Origin: Gyrodactylus bullatarudis
Lineage: Eukaryota > Platyhelminthes > Monogenea > Gyrodactylidea > Gyrodactylidae
Reading direction: 5' to 3'
Length of the DNA stretch: 64,000 bases
Assembly: GCA_012064415.1 (NCBI GenBank)
Contig: SSNU01000033.1
Location: forward strand, 1 to 64,000
In this document: positions 20,689 through 32,275 of the stretch, one piece after another
How positions within the stretch are numbered: position 1 is the first letter of the stretch
Layout: the number at the start of each line of letters is the position of its first letter
Program-made: the position numbers and the translations under genes
The notes under the pieces: generated by a model
Databases searched by the model: none
The model's input: only the letters and a program-made list of their open reading frames with translations
What the model was told of the DNA's origin: nothing

Positions 20689-21999
20689 TAATCTTAATCT
20701 TGATCCTCTGCTAACCTGGCTTTGCCTTATGGGAATTTTATCAAAATTTATCATGGTAATAACCAGCAAAATATAGTGATACTTGTAATAGGGTTATCTT
20801 GAAAAATATTATTGTCATTATTTATAATAAACTCTTTAATAAATGTTAGAGAAGATCAACTGTAAGTATTTTCCTATTTTTAACAATAACTTAAGGTTTG
20901 GTATCTGACAAGGAATGGACAGATTAGGCATAACATGAAATGCCTCGATGGAAATCAAATCTCAGTGCCGAGCCCTTGTTCTGAGAACAGTTCTAGTCAG
21001 ATTTTTAGCATTTCAAAAGTAGGTTTAAATATATACTAACTTGGCAAGAATTCAAATGCAATTATGTATCAAGGAAAATGCCTGTACCATCACACCAGAT
21101 TGTTAATAGCACCCTGCTCAAAAGTGCAACATTTTATTTTAGATGATAAGCCAATCGAATGAAGAGGACTTTTATTGCTCATTACATTTCCTATTCTATC
21201 AAAAATATCTCTGTATAATATATCAGAAGAGAATTTCTTCAATAGATTGAATACAAATATAAATTTAGAAAAAAGTTCTTTTTTGTGATTATCCCTCTAG
21301 TACTAAGAGAATGATTTAAAATTTCATATTACAAGCTAGTTAAAATGTATGAATATGAGAATTTATTATTTTTACAAAAATGGTCAATTTTTTTCTGATT
21401 TTACCTATGAGTTGTTGAAATGAAAATAATTTAATCTGGCTACTAAAACTACGAACAGTTAATTACAGGATTGGATAGTAACTTTATTTGAATATATCCT
21501 TTCTTTTCAATATAAGATAAGAACACCACAGAATTCCCAAAAGTAATTCCCCTTTTGAGTTAAGATAATTAGAAAAATTTATAAATCCCAAACACATGAA
21601 GGGAGCAGTTTAATTTTCATGTCTCAAACTGAAATATTATATTCTATGCAAAGATTTCTATAGTCAAAATATTTTTATGAATACGTAATAAATTTTCAAG
21701 AAGGAAATTGTACATTTATAATTTAATTAAAACTATTTCGATTTAAGGAATTTCATTCTATAGTCAGCATTTTTTAAAGCAATTTAATAGTTCAAGAAAA
21801 AGTTGTACATTTTTAACTATGCATAGTCACGACAGCACGCATACCATTCATATATTTTTGATAATTATACTTGAAAACTTACCATCGAGGTCATTCAAGT
21901 TGTGTATGTTTTTCAGACTACAGTACGGAACTGTACAGTGCACTTTATCTCAAAAATCCCCCTTTCCTCTCTGTCCCATTTTATTAAAATAATAATAAA
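20689..21999. other. Gene-free AT-rich stretch
   Basis: No coding sequence recognised. A further copy of the foldback terminal motif (ATGAATATGAGAATTTATTATTTTTAC) occurs near 21350. Confidence 0.5.
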
Positions 22000-22650
22000 G
22001 CTAATTGATATGAAGTTGGGAATCTATGATTTTTACAGAAATCTCGATTTTTTCATCAAGAATTCGAATTTGTTAAGGATTTTTTGCAATCCTACTCATG
22101 TTGCCCACTTTTACCAATTGAAGTAAAAAAAAAATATTTCTATGAAAAATATGGTCATTTTTCAAATTTTTCAGGATCAAGATTAGACAAGAAAATCAAT
22201 TCAACTGAATCTAATCTGATGGATAACCTATTATCGTTTGGGAGCTGAAAATCGATTTTTTGATCATTTTCACTACTTGAAAATCAATGAAATTTTGATA
22301 ATTTAAAATTCCTCGAAAATGGGGAAACTGTCGATAATTTGACGGCGCTATTCAGCTTTATTATCTAATCTTGATTCTGAAAATCAATTTTTGATCACTC
22401 TCCCACTTTCAAATCAACAAAAATTTTCAGCTCAAAGTTCGATAAAATGGGATTTTGGCGCCAAATGGGAATTTGAAAAATGGCCATATTTTTCATAGAA
22501 ATATTTTTTTTTCAGAATTTTTTTCTTCAAATGGTAAAAGTGGGCAACATGAGTAGGATTGCAAAAAATCTTTAACAAATTCGAATTCTTGATGAAAAAA
22601 TCGAGATTTCCGTAAAAATCATAGATTCCCAACTTCATATCAATTAGCTT
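22000..22650. repeat. Foldback repeat family A, copy A2 (complete)
   Basis: Most complete copy of the family. The arms 22005-22130 and 22525-22650 are inverted complements: GATATGAAGTTGGGAATC at the left, GATTCCCAACTTCATATC at the right, with GCAATCCTACTCATGTTG further in on the left. The interior holds GGATCAAGATTAGACAAG and TTTTGGCGCCAAA. Short ORFs in the arms are by-products of the palindrome. Confidence 0.88.
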
Positions 22651-22919
22651 TATAACATTTGAACATTCCTATTTTCTGAGCTTGAGAAATAAAATAGAAT
22701 ATTCAAAAATTTGAATGATCTGCTTAAAATGCTCATTTGGTTTATATAAGGTTATTTTTAATCTGAATGAAAACATTGGTTCATTTGTTGGAAGATCAGA
22801 AAAGTAGATGTTAGTTCCAAAAGAAACTTGATATCTATAAAATTTCTTCTCTGATTTTCAAAATGACACTTGAAAACAAGTAAGCAAGAAAACAAATAAT
22901 TTCGTAATTTTGAACAAAG

Positions 22920-24650
22920 TATTTCTTCAGGGAGCTGTTCGACATAGATTGTCTTCTACGGGGCTCGCTCGCTGCCTGACTAGGTTGTTTTCTGCCTTGT
23001 ATTTGGTTACCTTTAGGATTATAAAAAGAAAAAGGAAGAGAGGATGTATATAAGAGTTTAAATAATTATAAAAATAGTGATTATATAAATAATCAGAATC
23101 ATTATATGAGTTATACGGACTCTGATAATATTTTGGCGTTGATATGATTCATTTAATTTATCAAAAATTTGTCTACAAATCCGTTAGGAGAATCATTCTC
23201 ATTTAAACGTAATTTTGACTCTTACATTTCTTTTAGCCATTCCTCTGGACTAGCAATCCTTCTTATCCTCTTTCCTAGACCAATTAAGCCAACTTTGTGT
23301 TAATATACAATTGAAAATTGTATTTAAAACCCAAAGATTATTCATTTTGATTCATAAGGATTTACAAAAGCCTGAAGAAAAGACTCTTTTGATTTACAAA
23401 TTCCAATGCGACTGTGGAGCTTCTTATATTGTATAAAAATGCAGGTGATGACAGCACAGATTTGTGGGTGAAGGAGAAATTCTTCATCTATCACTTTAAA
23501 CCAAACCTTAAAATGTGTTCAGAAAAATTACTCTTATAATCTTCAATTACCATGGCCTATGTGAGCTTTTTCACTTTTTTCTTCACTGTTGCTATTTATA
23601 GAAGAGTTTTGGTGTTTTTTGGTGTTCATATTATATTTTTCAACTTTTACTATACTTTTTTCAAAATTTGTAAAATATTATTTTCAATGAATTTTAAACT
23701 TTTATCATTATTTATGTGTCACTATACTGATGAACCATAAAGAAATGTACATTTAGTGAATAAAAAATCTTTTCTTATATATCTACAAATCTTATAATAT
23801 AATTCATCACCGGGAAAAACATTTAAATTAAAATTATTATAAAAAACATTTAGATTACCCCGATGAAAATAGTTTTGACTATTGAATCACACAATTGACT
23901 CAAAACTATTTTCATCATAATCTAAATGTTTTTTAATAATTTTAATTTAAATATTTTCCCAATGATGAATTATATTATCAGAGTCCGTATAATTCTTATA
24001 TTGATTTGAAATTGGTGCTATAATCTTCATAACATCTTAATCTTAATGTGGGCTTCACGATCTAGATTACAAAAGAAATCTTCATCAAAATAGATTTCTT
24101 GATGAAAAATGAAGAATTTTGTAAGAATTTTGAATTCCCATCCTCACATCAATTTCATGTTTTAAATTTAAAAAACATATGCTAATAAAGTAAAACCTTC
24201 AGTAGAGATTTTTACTCTAATTGATAAATTGATCCCAGATCATGAACTTTTATTTCTAAAATCGTTACGAATCTTATGGAAAATTCTTGGTTTGTGAAAT
24301 CCATGTCAAATGATTACAGGTTTCGTAAATCATCCATTCCTCCAGTACTCAAAGTAATCAATAGAATGTGCAATCATGATGACTGGAATTTCTCAAACCG
24401 TCAGGACATCACCCTCCAGTTGTACGACATGTTTGTGAATGCAATCATCTACAAAAATTTGAAAGGGCAATAACTGAGAAGCGTAATATTGGCCAAGGTG
24501 ATAAGAAAATAATCTAAATTGTTTTTTTAGGAAGAACTTGAGGTCGAGATTACCAGAAGACAACATAGTCAGGTAGCAAGCGAACAGCGTTATAGTCGAT
24601 CTATGCCGAACAACTCCCTGGAGAACTACTTGGTTCAAAATTATGAACTT
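22920..24650. repeat. Large inverted arrangement of coding-like segments G2 and G3
   Basis: The segment 22920-22995 reads, on the minus strand, as a relative of the plus-strand segment 24545-24640; both contain SSL/NSL-x2-Y-x-VQNYE after the RRQ-S motif. Between them lies a palindrome around 23885 (CACCGGGAAAAACATTTAAA in one arm, AATATTTTCCCAATGATGAA in the other), and the 490-bp dispersed repeat is inserted in the left arm. It looks like a duplicated and inverted gene fragment that later took an insertion. Confidence 0.55.
23301..23790 (-). repeat. Dispersed ~0.5-kb repeat, copy 2
   Basis: Reverse complement of 5425-5924. The start at TAATATACAATTGAAAATTG and the end at ATATATCTACAAAT mirror the edges of the other copy. 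It interrupts the G2 segment (YYQSPYN... side and palindrome side). Confidence 0.82.
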
Positions 24651-24690
24651 GAGGTCTTTTCGCCTGGAAAATTTTGTAATTTAATTCAAA
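24276..24690 (+). pseudogene. Exon-like ORFs, G3 copy
   Basis: The first part (24276-24473) follows a TTACAG acceptor-like site at 24315-24320 and encodes SSIPPVLKVINRM and NRQDITLQLYDMFVN, ending at a stop. The second part follows TTTTTTTAG at about 24522-24530 and encodes EELEVEITRRQHSQVASEQR and onward to a stop near 24700. Base composition is less AT-biased than the surroundings, as in exons. No family recognised. The in-frame stop before any clear donor argues for a broken gene. Confidence 0.4.
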
Positions 24691-24699
24691 GAACTTGAA

Positions 24700-25234
24700 C
24701 TGAATTATTTTTCTCATAGTTACTTTAGTCAAATATTATAAGATTTATTGTTTCACTTATGTGTCCATATTTTAGAGTTCATTTTATTCAGTTTTATGTT
24801 AAACATGATAAGAGCTAAAGTGCTCTGTGATACTTTTTTCAGTTCATAAAAAAACTTCTCAAATAATGGATAAAAAAGGGGGATTTTATTTGAAATCTAT
24901 TGAAAATTTCCTCATAAATAAGCTAAACAAAAATGAGTAAAGTCTATATCTTCAAAACGCCTTTTACATCGTTGGTGTAAGGACAATAAACGAATAAGCT
25001 TGAATTAGAATGATTTATGCTCTCTAGTGATACATTTGAAATAAGAATTATTTCTGTGTTCTCTTTTAAAGGATAATGTAGTGAAAAAACATTATGGTAT
25101 GCACACAGTGTGGATCAAAAGAATTAATCTGAACTGTAATTTAAATGTTTTTTTTACCAAAAAAATAATTCAAACATTTCTCGCCCATTTCTATCGTTGT
25201 GATTTATGTAAACTCTTGAAATATTATCCATTTT
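24700..25234. other. Gene-free AT-rich stretch
   Basis: Nothing coding or repeated was recognised. Confidence 0.45.
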
Positions 25235-25540
25235 AACATCATTCCGCAAAATTTCGTTTCAAAATACCTTTTAATGCTTCTGGAATAAGATAAAAAAACT
25301 CTGAAAATTTTCAAATTAAACGTTTTTTACCGATTAGAATTTTAATAAAAATAAGAAAATTTTCATTTGCAAATATTGACAACTTTTAAAGTCATTTTGC
25401 AACTTTTTAGAAAGAAATAATGTGAGTTTAAGTTAAAATTATGAAAATTCAAACGTTTTGAAAATTTTCACAATTTTCTTCATCTTATTTCAGAAGCATA
25501 AATTTTGAAGCGATATTCGGTGGAATGACGTTAATTTAAC
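25235..25540. repeat. Foldback repeat family H, copy H1
   Basis: Palindromic element: AAATTTCGTTTCAAAATAC at the left, inverted as TTTTGAAGCGATATTCGG at the right, with CAAATTAAACGTTTTTTACCGA near the middle. A related palindrome with the same landmarks is at 44150-44450. Confidence 0.65.
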
Positions 25541-28019
25541 GTTAACATGCTTTTAGAAATTTTGGAAAATTTCGTCCAAATAGTTAATATGCTAAAAAAT
25601 CTGCAATATGATCTGGAATCGAAAGAAATTTAAACATTATTTTTGGTGACGAGGGATAAACCTAATAAAAACTTATAAAAATATATAATCTCATATCCAT
25701 TAGCTGCAGATTCGAAATTAGCGTATTCCCAAACATTGTGAATCATAAGCACAAAATTTACAGTAAAAAATCTAGAATTTGTTTAGTTTTATGATTTATA
25801 TAGTATTTTGCTCTAAATAGAAATAAATAAAAAATGTACTCAGAATATGGATCCGTGTAACATGATTTAATTATGCATATGCGAGTGTAGGATAATAAAT
25901 TACTATGAAAGATGTCCCGTATAAATTAATTTATGTACAGAAAAATAACGAACGTATTAGTTATTTGAAACAAGATTATCCTTATACAAGTTCACTAAAA
26001 GTATTTCATTGTTTTAATGAATGAATGAATCAATGTTAAAGATTCATATCCTCTCGGCCAATCAAAATTTAGAGCCAATCAAATTTGAATTGCAAGGAAA
26101 AAGAGATGAGAAAGAAATATTCAAGTTGTTTTTCTCTATTTCTTGCCCACTTGACGAATTATACAAATTTTCCAAGCAAAATAGGAATTACAATTGGATG
26201 AAAATCCTAGAAATTATTGTCAAAGGATAAAAAGAAGAGAACATTTTCTTATGGGACATTGTCAAACTGCTCTAACTAGTCTAATACCAGTACAAGATCA
26301 AAAAAGTGAGTAAATTTTATCATGAAATGCTCATTTTCTATATATTCTGATCTTATATAATCTCTTTATAATTGGATGATAATTGCAGTTATATTTGCTG
26401 AAAATAATAGAAAATCTTTGAGTCTGAATTCTTGTCTCTGACCAAATCGTCCTTTGGTTTTAGAGTTTGGTTTTATTCTTTTTCTTGATGTTTACCATGA
26501 TTCTTTAAAATTATGGCAATAAGTTAGATATTATCGAGATTCTTCTTTTCTTCTGTTCAACAGTGTGACGAAAAAAATTAAGTTACTGAAGTGATGGTTT
26601 GAAATTTTGTGTTTTGGCCATTAGCTGGATGTTCTAGAATGATTTTGAGGTCAGATTCGGGATCAGCATAAAATTTTGGACCAGAAATTTTTCTTTCATG
26701 ACTCGTATTTGATCTTTAGTCTAGAAGGGGTTTGTAGATACACCAATTACGAAACTACGATTAGTTTAGCACAATTATTTTCAGTTTAGGAGTTATCGAT
26801 CAAATATTGGGTCATTTCTTGATCTCTCAAACCTTGGAATTTACATTTATTGCAGTTTTGAATTCTAAGAGTATGACCTTGCTTTCAACTTTGAGCTAGT
26901 AAATGTCTGATGAATGATAGAGCTGATTACACGAGGTTAATAGATTTCCTATTGAAAAAGTTGGATGGAACGAAGTATTTTTCGTGAGTTTAATGAAATA
27001 CTATAATGATTTGTGATAGAAATAGCCATGTAAAGCCATAGAGGTTAAAATCCTTTTTAAACTTGATTGCGGTGTTTTTCTGAAAAGGTAGAATTATGCA
27101 AATTTAAATTTCTGATGTATGTTATGCATCAGTGCCTCATGTATATAAATTATTCTCAAGGCCTTCTACTACTTTATATATGAACACTCATAAAAAATTT
27201 ATCTGCTACATTATATAAAAGTTTAAATTTTCATTTCTCAAGAAAAAATGAATGATAATCTAAATTTTATTTCCTATCTCATCGTTCATTCAAACCAATT
27301 TCCCATGTCAAATATATTATTTTTGTAATCATCTTCGTGGAATAGCTGAGCTTATGAGAACGGTAAGAGAGAGAATATACTTTATTTGCCTAGCTTATGA
27401 ATAATGATGTCTACTTTTTATCATGAGAAATTAAGTTTGAATGTAAACAATTTTTATCCCAAGTTAGATCCTGGATACAAGAATGAAAGTATTCCATTTT
27501 CTGTTCACATAATTTGTAAATGCTTTCTATAAAGAATGAATAAAAGTCAATTCGAGTTTCTTGTTGTTTCTGAGAAATCTATATCCTATGTATTAGGGAT
27601 CTGTCTCTTATGAGTTAATAAGATTTATGGTACAAAATTATTAGCTTCTGCATTTTGCTTATGACTAAGAGATTTATGATTAATTTGCTTCCAAATCTGT
27701 TTAATCTCCAGGTAACTTGATTCGAGCCTTTTCATCAGCATGATGAAGGGAAAGAAGATATTAAATTAATATTAGATTTCAAATCTCTATTTTGTTTACA
27801 AGAATATCTACTATAATTTCTGAGAAATCTGAGCAGATTTAAAAGAAGATGATAGGAGGAAGTTAGCCATTATGAGTATTGGCATGTATGAATTTTTGAA
27901 TCCAAACCATTGCGGGCCTTTTAATAATTATAATTAAAATTTTTAACTTTGTTATTAGAGAGAATAGATTCTTTCAAAGAGTACCATTAGAATAGGAAAA
28001 AAATACTGAATTTATTAGT
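25541..28019. other. Gene-free AT-rich stretch
   Basis: No supported gene. A 69-codon ORF at 26021-26230 is open but resembles nothing I know and has no splice or promoter context. Confidence 0.45.
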
Positions 28020-28300
28020 TATACATCAACTTTTGATCACTCTCTCACATTGAAATCAACAAAAATTTTCAACTCAAAGTTCAAAAAATGGGAATTTGGC
28101 GCTACTTCAAGATTTAAAATTTGCCGTATTTTCCTTAAAAATTGATTTTTTTCTAAATTTTTTTTCTCCGTATCGTAAATGAGGGCCTCATAATCTAGAT
28201 TCCAAAAATTCATGATCAAATTCAATTTCTTGATGAAAAAATTAAGAATTTTGTAAAAATCATAAATTCCCATATTCATATTAGCTAGGTGTAGTTTATG
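28020..28300. repeat. Foldback repeat family A, right-half fragment A4
   Basis: Matches the right half of A2 and A3: TTTTGATCACTCTC, AATCAACAAAAATTTTCAAC, TTTGGCGC, and the terminal GTAAAAATCATAAATTCCCA. The left half is absent or unrecognisable. Confidence 0.7.
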
Positions 28301-30640
28301 GCTTTTTGGAATTTTTTCCTTACACTTGTACTTTACAAGAAATAAATTCTCACTTGAGTAACTGTAACTCAGGTAAGTAGTTGAATCCTTTTCTTCTTTA
28401 TTGTCCCTGGCTGTTTACAAAATCTGCCTGAGAGTTGAATATTTCAATTATGAAATAAGTTCTGAGCAATATAATTATTCAATAGGCTGTAGTAGATGTG
28501 GAAAGAACTTTTTTCAATACTTCAATAAAAAATTTGAAATTTTCATTTTAAACGCGAATAGATAAACGTACTGTATTGAAATTGAACAAAAAATTATAAA
28601 AAGAGAGAATGCCACTTTTTTGCAATTTATTTAACAGCCTCGTTAATAACTTATTTCTGATAAGAGAGACGCAGTTATCAAATTGTGACATGATTAAGAA
28701 TTCGTGTAGAACATTTCAATTGCCTAACAATCTTGAAAGGAAATGGTTTCTCTACAAAAAAGAAAAGAAAATATCAAGATTTTTATCAATGATTTCGATT
28801 TATTTACACTTTTGGATCATTTCCAATTATAAAATATCATATCAAGAGAAATAGAGAGAGTGTACTGTTGATTAATATTTTTATTTTCTTTTCTTTCTTT
28901 GCTAAAGTATTTAAAGTTTACATCCTTGTATACTAATTATGATCATTTCTTGTTGCATGTTATCATTGGGATGTGTTCTCCCTAAAAAACATGATCGTGT
29001 TGGTTTTTTAGGATGAAAAAAAATCAAACGTTAATAACAATTCCACCTGGTTAAGGTTTACAACCAAGTATCTTTTTGAAATTACTGCGAAAATCGAACA
29101 TACAGAAGTTTTCATGAAAATTTTTTGTCGTTCCCTGAGATTTCTTTCAAATTAAAATACATCAAATCTAAGAGTTTACGTATTTTTGGAAATAAAACTG
29201 TTTAGAAGCACAGAACGGTTTTTATCTAGAAATAAAATATAATAAAAAAAGCAAAAAGCAATTTTAAAAATTTTCTCGGAATTCCCTTGGCCAAATTTGT
29301 ATGTTTTGTCACAGGATGATCTTAAAATACAGAAATATTTCGTCACTACAAGCCGATAAAACTTTTGAGCTCAGATACTTGAAATACAGTTGAATTATGG
29401 ATATTTCAGAATGCTCTATGAGGATCTCTATTATTTTAACAATTTTTTCAGCTCATAGAGAGCTCATAGAAATCAGAAAATACTCATGTTCCTGATTAAT
29501 CGGAGTGGGATATTGAGTTTTTTAGTAAAATCATAAATTCTCATCTTCACATCAACATTAAATAAAATAATCTAGATATTTTCCTATTGATTTGGGCGCA
29601 ACAAGCAAATATTTTGCTTGTATATTGAAAAAAATGTTTTCCCTAACGGAACTGAAGATCAAAATCAAGATTTGAATTCATCGATTAAATTCATTCTCTG
29701 AGTAGCATTTCGTACTAAATAATGCAATCCTTCATTCATCACTTGAAAGCCAACTACACACTTAAGCTCTAAAAATTTCTCAACTGCATAAAAAATGGAT
29801 CTCATCTCCTCTTGGCTCTAACATTCGTCCATCTTATTCATTCTTCGTATAAAGCTTGACTCGAATTTGTCTACTTTCAATATTTTATTATCGTGAGTAC
29901 TTAATCCGGACACTTATGCAAACAGTTAGTTAACATAAAGATGGAAATTTATGATTTAAAAAAAAAAATAAAATTTTGCTGCCCCGTAAAAATTACCTTG
30001 TTTAACAAACTGTAAGAGATCTCCTTTTACCCAGGACATCAAAGGAAGTCTGAGAGAAAGAAACAGCTGGAAACACGGAAATCATACACACACCTTAATT
30101 CTTTTCACTCACTCACCCCCACTAAACAATACATGAGCTTATGAATTTTCTCTTTTAAATTTGAAAGATTAAAAAAGGGAATTATTATTATTTTTTGTTA
30201 AATTATTACACGTTTTTGTGTAGTTAAAAATGATTACATTAAAAAAACTTGTCTAGAAAAATTTTTCTCCCAAAATGAACATAAAATTTTATTTTTTTAT
30301 AAAAAAATAAAATGAAATAGTAATTCATAACATATACAGTAATAATTAAGTTCGACAATATTATCGTGAAAATAATAATTAATTTCTGAGAAAATTCGGA
30401 GATGATGTCTTATTTTGATACATAAGAGAAACTTATTGAATTTTTTAAAAGATATTCTCAAATGGATACTTTTCATTTCCCTTCAAAGAGATCTATCGAA
30501 ATAAAAACTATGAAATAATCTTGCTAACTCTAATTAATGGTCAATAAGTACATTTTACAACTATTCAAAGGATAAAACTTATTTCTTTGCGTAGGAACTT
30601 CTTATAACTGACATTTTTCAGACCTGAACATATAGACCTA
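28301..30640. other. Gene-free stretch with scattered foldback ends
   Basis: No gene supported. A foldback right-end motif (GTAAAATCATAAATTCTCAT) lies near 29530. Confidence 0.45.
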
Positions 30641-31425
30641 AAACTAGTTGACATGAAGATGAAAATTAACTATTTTTACCAATAAAATCAAGTCGGGAGA
30701 AATTTTAATATTTTGAATTCCATGATAAAATAAACCAAAAGTTGTAGAAATAAAAGAAAAATCAATCTAAATTTCGAAAATGCATCAAGTTCAAGGAACC
30801 CAAAATTTTCATCGATTTCGAATGTTTGAACCAGTTAAATGCTGATATTTGGAATCAAAATAGACGAAGAACCATTTTAATTGTTTAATGATCACTGATC
30901 ATTGATCCCGAAGCTTTTTATGGCAACACCAAGTTTCTCCCAACCTCGGATTCTTCGTCTAATGATGATCCGAAATATCACAGTAAAAATATTTCTATTG
31001 AAACATCTTATTTTTATTGAAACACGAATATTTACCCCCTAATTAAGTATTATTTATCTCGACCTATCTAAATGTATAGAAATCACTTGCCACATTCTGA
31101 TTGGTCGAGATAATACTTTATTAGGGGCTAAATATTCGTGTTTCAATAAAAATAAGATGTTTCAATAGAAATATTTTTACTGTAGCAATCAATTGCTATA
31201 AATCCTCAAAATCGATAAAAATATGGGTTCAAAAGTTTACTTTTGAAACACGCCCTAATTTTGGTTGGATTGAATTTTTTTAAATTTTTTTCTAATTTTC
31301 ACAACTTTTTGGTTTCATTTCATCAAAGAATTTGAAAACTATTCTTTTCTTGATTATTTGGAGAAAAAATAAAGAATTTTTCATTGAAAAAAGTAAACCC
31401 TCATGTCAATTCAGCTTTATACAGA
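30641..31425. repeat. Degenerate foldback element hosting a mariner-type MITE
   Basis: The left end TTGACATGAAGATGAAAATT (near 30650) and right end AAACCCTCATGTCAATTCAG (near 31400) are inverted relatives of the common foldback terminus. The 30981-31182 MITE is inserted inside. Boundaries approximate. Confidence 0.5.
30981..31182. mobile_element. MITE with ~84-bp TIRs, Tc1/mariner-like ends
   Basis: A 202-bp element from CAGTAAAAATATTTC to GAAATATTTTTACTG, almost entirely inverted repeats (about 84 bp each) around a short centre. The CAGT terminus is typical of Tc1/mariner relatives. The right flank is TA, the left flank CA (possibly a mutated TA duplication). Non-coding. Confidence 0.75.
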
Positions 31426-31609
31426 TGGTACTTTTACTCATTAAATATCACTATAGAGAGACAGATCACTTGATTTTTTATCCTCAGAAGTATGTATTCT
31501 AGGATTTTCTCAATCTCTTGCGTAAGTCTATCGTTATTTTGCCAAGTGTTGCATTGAAAAATATTTTAATTAAAAGGGCAAAATTAGAGAGGATTATAAA
31601 GCTATTCTC

Positions 31610-32275
31610 GATAAATTTGGGAATTCATGATTTTTACAAAAATCTCATCTTTTCATCAAAGTATCGAAATTTTTGAAAAAACTTTTTGTAACTGATTCAA
31701 AATGTACACTTTTACTGATTTGAGAAAAAAAAATTTAGAGGCATTTTAAAATTTGAGATTCTTTAAATTTTTTAAACTTTGAGTTGAAATTTTTTTGTTA
31801 ATTTCAAGGTCTGAAGGGAACCAAACTTTACTTTTCATGATCATCATTATAGAAAGAAAATATTCACTCTTATTCATTTTTTTGAAAAAACCCGTCATTT
31901 TGAAATGATCTTGGATCAGCCTAGTTTATCAATTTCCAAGCAGTAAAAATGATCGAAAAATAGGAAGTAGACTTTTGCACGGTGTGTTTTTTCAAAAAAA
32001 TGAATAAGAGTAAATATTTTCTTTGTCTAATGATGCTTCCTTTAAGACCTTGAAATAAACAGAAATACTCAACTCAAAGCTTAAAAAATTTTTAAAAATT
32101 GCACCATCACGAATTTTAAAATGTCTCTAAAATTTTCCGAAAATTTTTTTTAAATTTTATTTCTTAAAGCAGTAAAAGTTTATATTTTGAATCAATTACA
32201 AAAAAAAATTTCAAAAATTTCGATACCTTGATGAAAAAATAAAAATCATGATATCCCAAATTCATCGAGAATACC
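31610..32275. repeat. Foldback repeat family B, copy B2 (complete)
   Basis: Left end TAAATTTGGGAATTCATGAT, right end AATCATGATATCCCAAATTC. The central arms contain AAAAATGAATAAGAGTAAAT in both orientations and GATCGAAAAATAGGAAGTAG. Close to B1 over the central 300 bp. Confidence 0.85.

Noticed and set aside
21902..22126. ORFs in the arms of foldback A2 (also 22432-22638 and 28037-28279) with nearly the same translation
   Set aside because: They are the same inverted-repeat arm read in either direction; open frames arise from the repeat, not from selection on protein.
26021..26230. 69-codon ORF
   Set aside because: Open and not low-complexity, but too short and without context to call a gene.
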